This document shows positions 26,763-34,448 of a stretch of DNA of 64,000 bases, one piece after another. Both the position numbers and the translations under genes were made by a program. Location of the stretch: the NCBI GenBank assembly GCA_021740105.1, contig JAIPAM010000002.1, forward strand, positions 62,001-126,000. Direction: 5' to 3'. The notes beneath the pieces were generated by a model, which was not told the DNA's origin, ran no database searches, and saw nothing but the letters and a program-made list of their open reading frames with translations. Position 1 is the stretch's first letter. The number at the start of each line of letters is the position of its first letter. The DNA comes from Flavobacterium sp. (lineage in GTDB: Bacteria; Bacteroidota; Bacteroidia; Flavobacteriales; Flavobacteriaceae).

Positions 26763-26834
26763 TTAGCCCTGATTGCAGAGGAACTCCCACGCTTTTTAGC
26801 GTGGAGTGGAACGGAAAGCAGGAAAAAGCTCCAA
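26763..26834 (+). ncRNA. Structured intergenic RNA candidate, copy 2 (Flavo-1-like)
   Basis: Starts TTAGCCCTGATTGCAGAGG, contains the perfect hairpin CCACGCT-TTTT-AGCGTGG, and ends GGAAAGCAGGAAAAAGCTCC. AGC/GCT and CCTG/CAGG can pair to close the outer stem. It has the same conserved ends as copy 1 at 7815-7887 but a different central hairpin, which suggests that structure, not sequence, is kept there. The rest of this 294-bp gap (26632-26925) shows no ORF. The element is about 90 bp upstream of porX in the same direction. A Flavo-1 assignment is from memory. Confidence 0.55.
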
Positions 26835-26925
26835 AAAAAATTACAATAAATTTAAGAAGTTAGCGTTGAAAAAGTGTTAATTTGCTGCATTATTTTTAAT
26901 AGATAATTGAACTAAAAAAAGCGAG

Positions 26926-28479
26926 ATGGATAAGATCAAAATACTTTGGGTTGACGATGAAATTGAATTATTAAAGCCACACATTTTATTTTTGGAAATG
27001 AAGAATTACCAGGTTACAAGTTGTAATAATGGTCGTGATGCTATTGAAATTTTTGAAGAAGGCGATTTCGATATTGTTTTTTTAGATGAAAATATGCCTG
27101 GAATGAGCGGTTTGGAAACCTTATCGGAAATGAAGGAGAAAAAGTCGGCAACTCCAATGATTATGATCACTAAGAGTGAGGAAGAATACATAATGGAGGA
27201 AGCAATTGGATCTAAAATTGCCGATTATTTGATTAAGCCAGTAAATCCAAATCAGATATTATTGAGTTTGAAAAAGAATTTGGATCATTCGAGGTTGATA
27301 TCACAAAAAACAACCATGGACTATCAAAAGGAATTTAGAAAAATTGCGATGGATATGGCAATGGTGAATTCACATGAAGATTGGATTGAGTTGTATAAAA
27401 AATTGATTTTTTGGGAATTAGAGTTAGAAGACATCAATGATCACGGGATGATACAGATTTTAGAGTCTCAAAAAGTAGAAGCTAATTCTCAGTTTGGAAA
27501 ATTTATTGAACGAAATTATGAAGATTGGTACGAGCCAAAAGCGGATAAACCAATATTGTCTCATAACCTATTTCGAGAATTAGTGGTTCCGGAAATCACT
27601 AAAAAAGACAAGCCTATTTTGTTCGTGGTGATTGATAATTTGCGTTATGATCAATGGAAAGTCTTTGAAAGCGTTGTAAATAATCACTATAAATTGGAAA
27701 AAGAGGTTCCCTATTATGCTATTTTACCTACTGCAACTCAATATGCTAGAAATGCTATTTTCTCAGGATTAACGCCGCTTGAAATGGAAAAACAATTTCC
27801 TCAATATTGGAAAAACGATCCTGATGAAGGAGGGAAAAACTTATATGAAGCAGAGTTTTTAACTGCTCATTTGAAAAGATTGGGATTAAACATCAAACAA
27901 GATTACTTTAAAATTACCAATTTAGCTTCTGGAAAAAAATTAGTTGATAATTTCAAAACCTATAAAAATAATGACCTGGTAACGGTAGTATATAATTTTG
28001 TGGACATGCTTTCTCATGCAAAAACCGAAATGGATGTAGTTAAAGAATTGGCATCAGATGACAAAGCATATCGTTCTTTAACGCTGAGTTGGTTTAAGAA
28101 TTCGCCTTTGTTAGAAATCATTCAACAGGCTCAAAAATTAGGATTCAAATTGATAATTACAACCGATCACGGAACGATTAATGTTAAAAATCCATCGAAA
28201 GTAATAGGCGATAAAAATACCAGTTTGAACTTAAGATATAAAACTGGTAGGAGTTTGTCTTATGAAGATAAGGATGTTTACGCAGTTAAAGATCCAAGAA
28301 AAGTAGGATTACCTGCAATAAATATGAGCAGTTCTTATATTTTTGCAAAGAATGACAATTTCTTAGCTTATGTAAATAATTACAATCATTATGTGAGTTA
28401 TTATAGAAATACCTATCAGCATGGTGGAATTTCATTGGAAGAAATGATCATTCCGTTTTTAGTAATGAATCCTAAGTAA
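26926..28479 (+). CDS. porX: T9SS regulator PorX (response regulator with PglZ-type phosphatase domain)
   Basis: This 517-residue protein begins with a response-regulator receiver (about 1-122; acidic WVDDE near 9-13, phospho-acceptor D54 in VFLDENMPGM, and MITKSEEEY). A helical bundle follows, then a PglZ/alkaline-phosphatase-superfamily domain (about 220-517; VVIDNLRYDQW, LPTATQYARNAIFSG, IITTDHGTI). That architecture is PorX, which with sensor PorY controls the type IX secretion system and hydrolyses nucleotide signals. PorY is not in the window. At least four proteins encoded here carry T9SS sorting domains. tsaE follows 20 bp downstream. Confidence 0.95.
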   Translation: MDKIKILWVDDEIELLKPHILFLEMKNYQVTSCNNGRDAIEIFEEGDFDIVFLDENMPGMSGLETLSEMKEKKSATPMIMITKSEEEYIMEEAIGSKIADYLIKPVNPNQILLSLKKNLDHSRLISQKTTMDYQKEFRKIAMDMAMVNSHEDWIELYKKLIFWELELEDINDHGMIQILESQKVEANSQFGKFIERNYEDWYEPKADKPILSHNLFRELVVPEITKKDKPILFVVIDNLRYDQWKVFESVVNNHYKLEKEVPYYAILPTATQYARNAIFSGLTPLEMEKQFPQYWKNDPDEGGKNLYEAEFLTAHLKRLGLNIKQDYFKITNLASGKKLVDNFKTYKNNDLVTVVYNFVDMLSHAKTEMDVVKELASDDKAYRSLTLSWFKNSPLLEIIQQAQKLGFKLIITTDHGTINVKNPSKVIGDKNTSLNLRYKTGRSLSYEDKDVYAVKDPRKVGLPAINMSSSYIFAKNDNFLAYVNNYNHYVSYYRNTYQHGGISLEEMIIPFLVMNPK

Positions 28480-28499
28480 TAATTGATAAAATAAATAAA

Positions 28500-28907
28500 A
28501 TGGAAGTTGTTTTTTCATTGGAAGAAATCGATAATGTTTCACAATTAATACTAGAACAAAGGCCAAATAAAGTAATTTTGTTTAATGGTAATATGGGTGT
28601 TGGGAAAACCACATTGATAAAATGCCTGAGTAAGAATTTAGGTGTAAATGGAAATACAAGTAGTCCAACCTTTTCTTTAGTTAATGAATACCAAACAAAT
28701 GATAATCAAATTGTTTACCATTTTGATTGTTATCGATTAAAAACGGAAGTCGAAGCTCTAGACATGGGAATTGATGACTATTTATATTCTGGAAATTGGT
28801 GTTTCATTGAATGGCCAGAAAAGATAGAAAGTTTGATTCCTGAAAAGTGCACCACTATAAATATTGAAATATTGCCCAATGGATTTAGAAAATTGATTTA
28901 TAAATAA
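28500..28907 (+). CDS. tsaE: tRNA threonylcarbamoyladenosine synthesis ATPase
   Basis: The 135-residue protein is full length for TsaE. The Walker A is GNMGVGKTTLIKCLSKNLGV near residue 33. SSPTFSLVNEYQ and YHFDCYRLKTEVEALDMGIDDYL are family signatures, with WCFIEWPEKIESLIPE near the end. It works with TsaB, TsaD and TsaC to make the t6A modification at A37 of ANN-decoding tRNAs. It sits between porX and ald, an order I recall from other flavobacteria. Confidence 0.95.
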   Translation: MEVVFSLEEIDNVSQLILEQRPNKVILFNGNMGVGKTTLIKCLSKNLGVNGNTSSPTFSLVNEYQTNDNQIVYHFDCYRLKTEVEALDMGIDDYLYSGNWCFIEWPEKIESLIPEKCTTINIEILPNGFRKLIYK

Positions 28908-28967
28908 TTTCGATAAATGATTATTTCACATAATTTTTTATAAATTTATATTTTAATTAACTAATCA

Positions 28968-30161
28968 ATGGCACTTACCCCGTTTTCCAAATCGCAATTA
29001 CTTCCTCAAGAAGAAAAACTTGAAATTTCAAAGCAACGAAGTGATCTTTTTATTGGTATTCCAAAAGAATCTAGTTACCAGGAGCGAAGAATTTGTTTGA
29101 CTCCAGATGCAGTAAATTCTTTAGTTTCAGAAGGTCATCGAGTGATGATAGAATCTGGCGCTGGTTTAAGTGCAAGTTATTCAGATCAAGAGTTTAGCGA
29201 TGCAGGCGCAGAAATAACTGCCGACACAAAAAAAGTATTTGGCTGTCCAATGCTGCTAAAAATTTCCCCTTTAACATTAGAAGAATTTGAATTAGTTAAT
29301 CCTGAAACTATTGTTATATCAGCAATTCAGCTAAAAACTAGAAATAAAGATTATTTTGAGGCATTAGCCAGGAAAAAAATTACAGCATTAGCTTTTGAAT
29401 ATATAAAAGACGAGGATGGCACCTACCCTGCTGTAAAATCACTGAGTGAAATTGCAGGAGTTGCTTCAGTGCTGATTGCATCAGAATTAATGATTAATAA
29501 CCAGTTTGGAAAAGGATTATTATTCGGAAATATAACGGGTGTCCCCCCAACAGAAGTAGTAATTCTTGGAGCAGGAACCGTAGGCGAATTCGCAGCTAAA
29601 AGTGCTTTAGGATTAGGCGCAAGCGTAAAAGTATTTGACAATTCTATAACCAAGTTGCGACGATTACAAAATAATTTAAACCAACGTATTTTCACTTCTA
29701 CTATTCAACAAAAAGCATTATTAAAAGCATTGAGACGATGCGATGTTGCTATTGGCGCAATGCGCGGAAAGGAACGTTGTCCTGTTGTGGTTTCCGAGAC
29801 GATGGTTGAATTAATGAAAAAAGGGTCAGTAATTGTTGATGTTAGTATTGATACTGGGGGTTGTTTTGAAACTTCAGAAGTGACTACACATGAAAAGCCA
29901 ACCTATATTAATCATGATGTTATTCATTATTGTGTTCCAAATATTCCATCTAGGTATTCCAAAACGGCTTCCCTTTCCATAAGCAATATTATCACCCCAT
30001 TCCTGCTTCAAATAGCTGAAGATGGGGGCATAGAAAAGGCAATTAGATATAATAATGGATTAAAAAATGGAGTTTATGCGTATCATGGGATACTGACCAA
30101 TAAAGCTATCGGTGAATGGTTTAATTTAAATTACAGTGATATCAATTTAATTGTATTTTAA
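28968..30161 (+). CDS. ald: Alanine dehydrogenase
   Basis: A 397-residue member of the alanine dehydrogenase/PNT-alpha family. IGIPKESSYQERRICLTPD near residue 30 is the N-terminal signature with the substrate-binding Arg and Lys. TEVVILGAGTVGEFAAKSALGLG near 195 is the NAD-binding site. VIVDVSIDTGGCFETS, then YCVPNIPSRYSKTAS, matches the C-terminal part. It interconverts L-alanine with pyruvate and ammonia using NAD. The N-terminus is about 20-25 residues longer than in typical Ald, as I recall for the Bacteroidetes form. Transhydrogenase alpha is less likely, as no beta subunit is present. Confidence 0.88.
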   Translation: MALTPFSKSQLLPQEEKLEISKQRSDLFIGIPKESSYQERRICLTPDAVNSLVSEGHRVMIESGAGLSASYSDQEFSDAGAEITADTKKVFGCPMLLKISPLTLEEFELVNPETIVISAIQLKTRNKDYFEALARKKITALAFEYIKDEDGTYPAVKSLSEIAGVASVLIASELMINNQFGKGLLFGNITGVPPTEVVILGAGTVGEFAAKSALGLGASVKVFDNSITKLRRLQNNLNQRIFTSTIQQKALLKALRRCDVAIGAMRGKERCPVVVSETMVELMKKGSVIVDVSIDTGGCFETSEVTTHEKPTYINHDVIHYCVPNIPSRYSKTASLSISNIITPFLLQIAEDGGIEKAIRYNNGLKNGVYAYHGILTNKAIGEWFNLNYSDINLIVF

Positions 30162-30182
30162 ACTTACTTTCAATTATCTTTG
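30151..30182 (+). promoter_or_regulatory. Bacteroidetes-type promoter of the DUF4258 gene
   Basis: TTG at 30151 and TATCTTTG at 30175 match the -33 and -7 (TAnnTTTG) elements with 21 bp between them. The start codon lies 15 bp after the -7 box. The -33 box falls inside the end of ald. Confidence 0.5.
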
Positions 30183-30197
30183 CAAAAAAAATAAATA

Positions 30198-30572
30198 ATG
30201 AAATTTTACCAACGATTTGCATATTATTTAGTCGGTTTAATAATGGGTTGCTTTTTTGTTGCCATGGTCTTAAGCGGCAAAGATACTCGGTGTAATTACT
30301 TTCCAAATGCTCGAGTTTTAAACGATCTAAGTACCAAACCATTTAATTTGTCAACTGAAGCTAATAAAAAGCTGAACGAAAAATGGGTTACCCTGACTGA
30401 TATAAAAAATACATTGAAATATGGCGATGTAGATTTTGATAAAAGCAATATAAAATTTGCATCAGGGAAAATCTATATTGTTGAAGGAAAAACGACGAAT
30501 AATGTTCAGATTACCCTTGAATTTATTAATTACCCAGATAAAGTTGTTTTAAAAGACATTATAAAAAAGTAA
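30198..30572 (+). CDS. DUF4258 protein, membrane-anchored
   Basis: A 124-residue protein with one N-terminal membrane helix (about 8-26, VGLIMGCFFVAMVLSG) and a DUF4258-like domain at about 60-124 (KWVTLTDIKNTLKYGDVDFD, then KIYIVEGKTTNNVQITLEF). DUF4258 is a small fold of unknown function related to RNase-toxin-like proteins, but no active-site His/Arg pair is evident. It has its own promoter after ald. It ends 58 bp before the tRNA gene. Confidence 0.7.
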   Translation: MKFYQRFAYYLVGLIMGCFFVAMVLSGKDTRCNYFPNARVLNDLSTKPFNLSTEANKKLNEKWVTLTDIKNTLKYGDVDFDKSNIKFASGKIYIVEGKTTNNVQITLEFINYPDKVVLKDIIKK

Positions 30573-30588
30573 TTTTTAATAATAATAG

Positions 30589-30618
30589 TTGCAATTACAA
30601 ATTCTAAATGTATATTTG
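30589..30618 (+). promoter_or_regulatory. Bacteroidetes-type promoter of tRNA-Val
   Basis: TTG at 30589-30591 and TATATTTG at 30611-30618 are separated by 19 bp, a near-ideal match to the Bacteroidetes -33/-7 pattern. The tRNA 5' end is 12 bp downstream of the -7 box. Confidence 0.7.
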
Positions 30619-30630
30619 CACTCCTATTTA

Positions 30631-30705
30631 GGGCGATTAGCTCAGCTGGTTCAGAGCACCTCGTTTACACCGAGGGGGTCGGGGGTTCGAACCCCTCATC
30701 GCCCA
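30631..30705 (+). tRNA. tRNA-Val (anticodon TAC)
   Basis: Full cloverleaf of 75 nt. The acceptor stem GGGCGAT pairs with ATCGCCC, the D arm is GCTC..GAGC, the anticodon stem-loop CCTCG-TTTACAC-CGAGG places TAC as anticodon (valine), and the T arm is GGGGG-TTCGAAC-CCCTC. The discriminator base is A and CCA is not encoded. A promoter lies directly upstream and a hairpin terminator directly downstream, so it is a single-tRNA unit. Confidence 0.97.
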
Positions 30706-30710
30706 CAAAT

Positions 30711-30743
30711 AAAAAAGACAAACTGATAAGTTTGTCTTTTTTT
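30711..30743 (+). terminator. Rho-independent terminator of tRNA-Val
   Basis: AAAGACAAAC, loop TGATAA, GTTTGTCTTT followed by more T residues. The ten-base-pair stem starts nine bases after the tRNA 3' end. Confidence 0.9.
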
Positions 30744-30787
30744 ATTTAGTTTAATCAGAAATCATTAGTTTCCAACACGATATAACT

Positions 30788-31185
30788 TCAAGGATATTGA
30801 GCACTGGAGTCGTCCTCGGCAGTGACAAAAATCCTTTTTGGTTTTGATGAGGAAACCGTTTCAAACTTAATTTTTAACTTTGAAGTTCCAATTATTTGCC
30901 CTAAATTAATGGGATTTGAATTTTGATCCGAATCCATCCAAACTACATACGCTGTTTTAGGAGGTTTAATCTGTTAGGCTCTGCCAGATATGAAATTTGC
31001 AATTTAATTTCATAATTGCTGTTCTTATCTTTACAATAGGTAACATTTCCTCTCGCTGCTGGAACTTGTGCCGAGGTTTGAAAAGGAATTTTCTTAGCAC
31101 AAGAAACCAAGTTAGGAATCAAAACTAATAATGTTAATACAAGTACAACTGATCTAATTCTGATTCTATTTATAATGGTTTTCAT
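30788..31185 (-). pseudogene. Lipoprotein gene with a frameshift
   Basis: The track ORF (80 residues) has a lipoprotein signal (LLVLIPNLVSC) and reads SYLAEPNRLN before ending at a stop in the wrong frame. Near 30958-30970 a shift of one base enters a frame that reads PPKTAYVVWMDSDQNS, NPINLGQIIGTSKLKIKFETV and KRIFVTAEDDSSAQYP to TGA at 30788. Joined, this is a coherent secreted lipoprotein of about 133 residues. A single missing C in the AACCTCC stretch explains it. It is the last gene of a minus-strand stress-type cluster with other broken genes. Confidence 0.8.
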
Positions 31186-31189
31186 GGAA

Positions 31190-31643
31190 TTAATTTTTCA
31201 TGTTGTTTTTAGCTGTATTTGAAATAGATTTTCCTAAATCGTCTAACTCATTGTTAAAATCAACTTTAAACAATTCCCATTTTTGTGTTGGGCCTTGTTT
31301 GTAATTTTCAATTTTGAGTTTCAACTCTGTATTTTTAATTTGTAAATTCTCTAATTGTCGATAATACAAAGTCTGTGTTTTTCTGTCTTTATCCTCAATC
31401 TTAGCTTTTAAATCAGTGATCACTTTTTCATTTTCAACTAATTTAATTTGAATGCTACTTTTATACTTATTAAATGCATAAACTGAATCAGCATTAGCTT
31501 CCTCTAGATCTTCTTGAGCGTTCTAAATCTTGCTTGGCGTCATTTAAATCAGCTTCTTTTGACTTTGGAGATTTACTACAACTTATTACTGATATACTTA
31601 CAATAATTGCAAGTAGAATCTTAGAAAACAGGCTTTTTTTCAT
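31190..31643 (-). pseudogene. Coiled-coil lipoprotein gene with a frameshift
   Basis: ATG at 31643 opens a 49-residue frame with a lipoprotein signal (IVSISVISC) and KEADLNDAKQDLE, which stops at 31494. Near 31515-31525 the frame must shift to continue AQEDLEEANADSVYAFNKYKS and then IQIKLVENEKVITDLKAKIE into the 77-residue track ORF, which ends NTAKNNMKN at 31190. The joined protein of about 150 residues is a lipoprotein with a long coiled coil. The track ORF's ATG (31423) is an internal Met of this protein and probably not a start. Confidence 0.8.
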
Positions 31644-31644
31644 C

Positions 31645-31986
31645 TTATTTTTTTATTTGATGGTCCTCATTCAAGTGTAGTAAAGCATTTGCATTTTCTT
31701 TTAGGATCGTACTTGCACTTTCAATTCGTTCCTCTACCATATCTTCGAGTTTTGATGCTCTATTTTTTAGACTTTTAGCTCCTCTATTCATAGTTTTTCT
31801 AAAATCTTTGGCTTCACTAACCATTTTTCTCTTCAAATCTTTAGTGATTTTTTTGGCTCCTCCAGAAATTTTATTTCTAGTTTTCGTGCCTTTTCTAGGA
31901 GCAAATAAAACCCCTACTGCTACTCCTGCCAATGCTCCTAATGCTAAAGAGCCGATCGTTTTTCCAAAACTTTTTGAATTGTCCAT
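31645..31986 (-). CDS. YtxH-domain stress protein
   Basis: A 113-residue protein with an N-terminal glycine-rich membrane segment (about 8-28, IGSLALGALAGVAVGVLFAPRKG), the mark of the YtxH family. A Lys/Arg-rich amphipathic helical region follows (KKITKDLKRKMVSEAKDF and SKLEDMVEERIE). YtxH proteins are general-stress, membrane-associated proteins of unknown mechanism. It appears intact, unlike its downstream lipoprotein neighbour, which starts two bases after its stop. Confidence 0.85.
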   Translation of the reverse strand: MDNSKSFGKTIGSLALGALAGVAVGVLFAPRKGTKTRNKISGGAKKITKDLKRKMVSEAKDFRKTMNRGAKSLKNRASKLEDMVEERIESASTILKENANALLHLNEDHQIKK

Positions 31987-32012
31987 TTTTTTGATTGTTT
32001 AGTTGTTATTAA

Positions 32013-32663
32013 TTAAAATCGGTAACCTAACGTAGCTTGATACCACATGTTTTTATACCTTGGTGTGTAAGACGTTCCATCTCCATTATTGGTAGTTGTG
32101 TCCCAAGCAGCTCTCAGACCTATTATAAGATGATCAATATTGATATCTAATCCACCTGCCAAACCAAAAATATTTTTTCTTAAATTGTCATTAGTATAGG
32201 TTTGAATGTCTGTGGCACTTAAGGAACCGCCAGTAAAATCATCGGTTCGTTTTAACAAATAAGAATATTGGGGTCCAAACAATAGGGAAATATTATCCAC
32301 TGGTTTTACTACAAAATAGATAGGAATGTCAAGGAAATCAGTGGTTCTGGTCATACTATAGGAAGTTCCCAAAAATGTCCCTGAGGATTTATATCCTTTT
32401 TGAGAATACAACAATTCAGGTTGAACCCCTATAAAAGTTCCTATTGGAATAGAAACAAATCCTCCCAAAGCGACACCAAGTTTGGCATCCGCAACAAAGT
32501 TTTAACCTTGTGCATCGTAAACATTGGAATAATTTAAGCCAAGTTTAACTCCAAAAAGTAAATGATCACGTTGATCCGAAGTTGCGGTTGTAGATTCAGT
32601 TTGAGAATAGGAGCTAAATCCTGAAAAGGCAAAAATTGCGATAAGTAAAATTGAATTTTTCAT
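32013..32663 (-). pseudogene. Outer-membrane beta-barrel protein with an in-frame stop
   Basis: From ATG at 32663 the frame reads a signal peptide (SILLIAIFAFSGFSSYSQ) and HLLFGVKLGLNYSNVYDAQG, then meets TAA at 32502-32504. It resumes as NFVADAKLGVALGGFVSIPIG and runs to 32013. The track ORF (151 residues) begins at an internal TTG after this stop. The complete product is a PorT-like eight-strand barrel of about 215 residues ending in aromatic YRF, the usual outer-membrane barrel ending. TAA could derive from GAA or CAA by one change. Confidence 0.82.
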
Positions 32664-32693
32664 TTGTTTGTTTTTAATAAGTGAATTGGGTTT

Positions 32694-32852
32694 TTATTTG
32701 GTAATACTTTTTCCGTTAATAATCCTTAATAAAATAGCAATCACGGCAATTACTAATAGAATGTTTATTAAATTTCCTGCATTGTAGACAAAGAATCCTA
32801 AAGCCCAAAAAAGAACCAGAAGTACTGCAAACACATAAAGTAAATTGTTCAT
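32694..32852 (-). CDS. Lmo0937-type small membrane protein
   Basis: This 52-residue ORF is too short for the supplied track. It reads MNNLLYVFAVLLVLFWALGF, then FVYNAGNLINILLVIAVIAI and LLRIINGKSITK. It has two hydrophobic helices, the second ending in a short basic tail. That is the pattern of the Lmo0937 family, found next to YtxH and other stress genes. It sits 30 bp upstream of the broken barrel gene in the same direction, supporting a shared operon. Function unknown. Confidence 0.82.
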   Translation of the reverse strand: MNNLLYVFAVLLVLFWALGFFVYNAGNLINILLVIAVIAILLRIINGKSITK

Positions 32853-32969
32853 AATATTAATTTGTTAAAGGTTATTATATTGAAATAATTATGGTGCAAA
32901 TTTGAGCGGAATGGTTTTAAATTACATTACATAAAATAAGGTGAAGCTTATATAATTACGATTATTTAA

Positions 32970-33284
32970 TTATAAAATCAGAATTAACAATAGAATGATA
33001 ATTATAATCGCCCCAATAGATAAATAGACACCATTATTAGTAGTTCGTAATTCTGCTTTGATCGTTTTTATTTCTTTACGAAGTTCTTTCTTTTGAATAG
33101 AGTTTAAATTTGATTTATCCATTGCTTTGATTTCTTTTAATCTTTTGTACATTGCTTGCACTTCGAAAGGTACATCTTTAGGATTTTCAATAATAATTAA
33201 GGGAGGTTCAGCAGCAATAATACGAGCGGGAAAAACACTTAACAACAATACCATTGCCATTAATAAGTAGTTGGATTTTTTCAT
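32970..33284 (-). CDS. Small envelope protein with C-terminal membrane helix
   Basis: A 104-residue protein with a signal peptide (1-24, VFPARIIAAEP), a charged helical middle (MYKRLKEIKAMDKSNLNS, then KKELRKEIKTIKAEL) and a C-terminal hydrophobic helix of Ile and Leu (about 86-104). This topology suggests a periplasmic domain tethered to the inner membrane. I recall similar proteins in Flavobacterium but no function. It is the first gene of the minus-strand cluster that runs down to 30788. Confidence 0.68.
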   Translation of the reverse strand: MKKSNYLLMAMVLLLSVFPARIIAAEPPLIIIENPKDVPFEVQAMYKRLKEIKAMDKSNLNSIQKKELRKEIKTIKAELRTTNNGVYLSIGAIIIIILLLILIL

Positions 33285-33463
33285 TTTAAATGATATATTA
33301 ATTGTTATTTTATTTAAATGATTACTATTATAATAGTCTCATTTTGTTATAACAAAGATTAAGTAAATCACCTAAAACATATTTACATAAAAATTCAATA
33401 GAATTATATTATTCTTACTATGAATAACCTGCAAAATTTAATCCTTTTAAATAATTAAACTAT

Positions 33464-34306
33464 TCAAATAAGATCGTTTTTCCTGTAGAATGAGGGAGTC
33501 ATTCCTTTTTTATTTAAAAAAACCCTATTGAAATAACTCAAAGTTTCAAAACCACATTCAAATGATATTTGACTTACCGTTTTATCAGTTTGGATTAATA
33601 AACGACTTGCTTCGTTAATTCTAATTTCATTGAGATAATCGGAATAGGTTTTTCCAGTTGCCTTTTTGAAAAATTTACAAAAGTTACTTTCAGTTAAATA
33701 AATTAAATCAGCTACCTCTTTTAGGTAGATTTTATTTTGGAAATTATGTTGTATAAATAAACATACTTTATTAATTCTAGCTTCACTTTTCTTAGAAACA
33801 ACATTGTGAAACGTATTTGGAGCAATTAATATATTCTGTTTTTTGGATAATTGATCTAATATGGAAATCAAATTTATTATCCTGTCAACACCTTGGGTTT
33901 CTGTTAAATCAACTATTTTTGAGATTAATTTTTCATCATGCTCAAAACGAATACCTCGAGAAGAATTTTCAAGCATTTTCTTAATTAATTGACTTTCATT
34001 CAATCCTAATAAAGGAGAAATAAATTCACTAGAAAATTGAATAACAACTGCATCTGAATCGATATCTCCATCCGCTTTACCTGACCAAGTATGAGGTAAA
34101 TTACTTCCCAGTAATACCAAATCACCATCAGCAAAAGGCTCATAGGAATTTCCTACAATTCGATATCCATTTCCTTTTACAATATAGGTTAATTCAAATT
34201 CTGGGTGGTAATGCCATTTGAATTGAAAATAGGGAACTTGATACCGAAAAGCATAAAAACTTGAGGTACCTTGATTGGATTTTATATCTTCTAAAATGGC
34301 TTTCAT
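33464..34306 (-). CDS. AraC-family regulator of the GH92/GH127 operon
   Basis: A 280-residue regulator with an N-terminal cupin sensor (about 20-85: HYHPEFELTYIVKGNGYRIVG, then FADGDLVLLGSNLPHTW) and a C-terminal double helix-turn-helix (about 180-278: LKEVADLIYLTESNFCKFFKK and VSQISFECGFETLSYFNRVF). The cupin usually binds a sugar-type ligand. It is divergently transcribed from the PhyH/sugar isomerase/MFS/glycosidase operon, which it most likely controls. Confidence 0.9.
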   Translation of the reverse strand: MKAILEDIKSNQGTSSFYAFRYQVPYFQFKWHYHPEFELTYIVKGNGYRIVGNSYEPFADGDLVLLGSNLPHTWSGKADGDIDSDAVVIQFSSEFISPLLGLNESQLIKKMLENSSRGIRFEHDEKLISKIVDLTETQGVDRIINLISILDQLSKKQNILIAPNTFHNVVSKKSEARINKVCLFIQHNFQNKIYLKEVADLIYLTESNFCKFFKKATGKTYSDYLNEIRINEASRLLIQTDKTVSQISFECGFETLSYFNRVFLNKKGMTPSFYRKNDLI

Positions 34307-34448
34307 GATAACAAATTAACTTTAAAAATTGAAAAGTATTAAAAAATATTCAATATAGTATTATAATTGAACAAATTAATATTAATTGGATCAATCATAA
34401 TTCAATAATTTTGAAATTGATAAAAGTATAATTTTAAATTAATTAGCA
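34307..34448. other. Divergent intergenic region between araC-type and PhyH genes
   Basis: 142 bp, extremely AT-rich, with no ORF. It holds a 14-bp perfect AT-only palindrome (AATTAATATTAATT, 34374-34387) and short repeats of CAATAT. It must contain the promoters of both divergent units and probably AraC sites, but no -7 box matching TAnnTTTG was found. The AT palindrome is weak evidence because the background is so AT-rich. Confidence 0.35.

Noticed and set aside
31190-31423. ORF of 77 residues as an independent gene
   Set aside because: Its Met is internal to a coiled-coil lipoprotein reading frame that continues upstream after a frameshift; no signal peptide of its own.
32013-32468. 151-residue barrel ORF starting at TTG
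   Set aside because: The same frame continues upstream through a TAA to an ATG with a signal peptide; the TTG is not a real start.
34374-34387. 14-bp perfect palindrome AATTAATATTAATT as an AraC site
   Set aside because: Only A and T in a very AT-rich gap; expected often by chance, and AraC sites are usually direct repeats.
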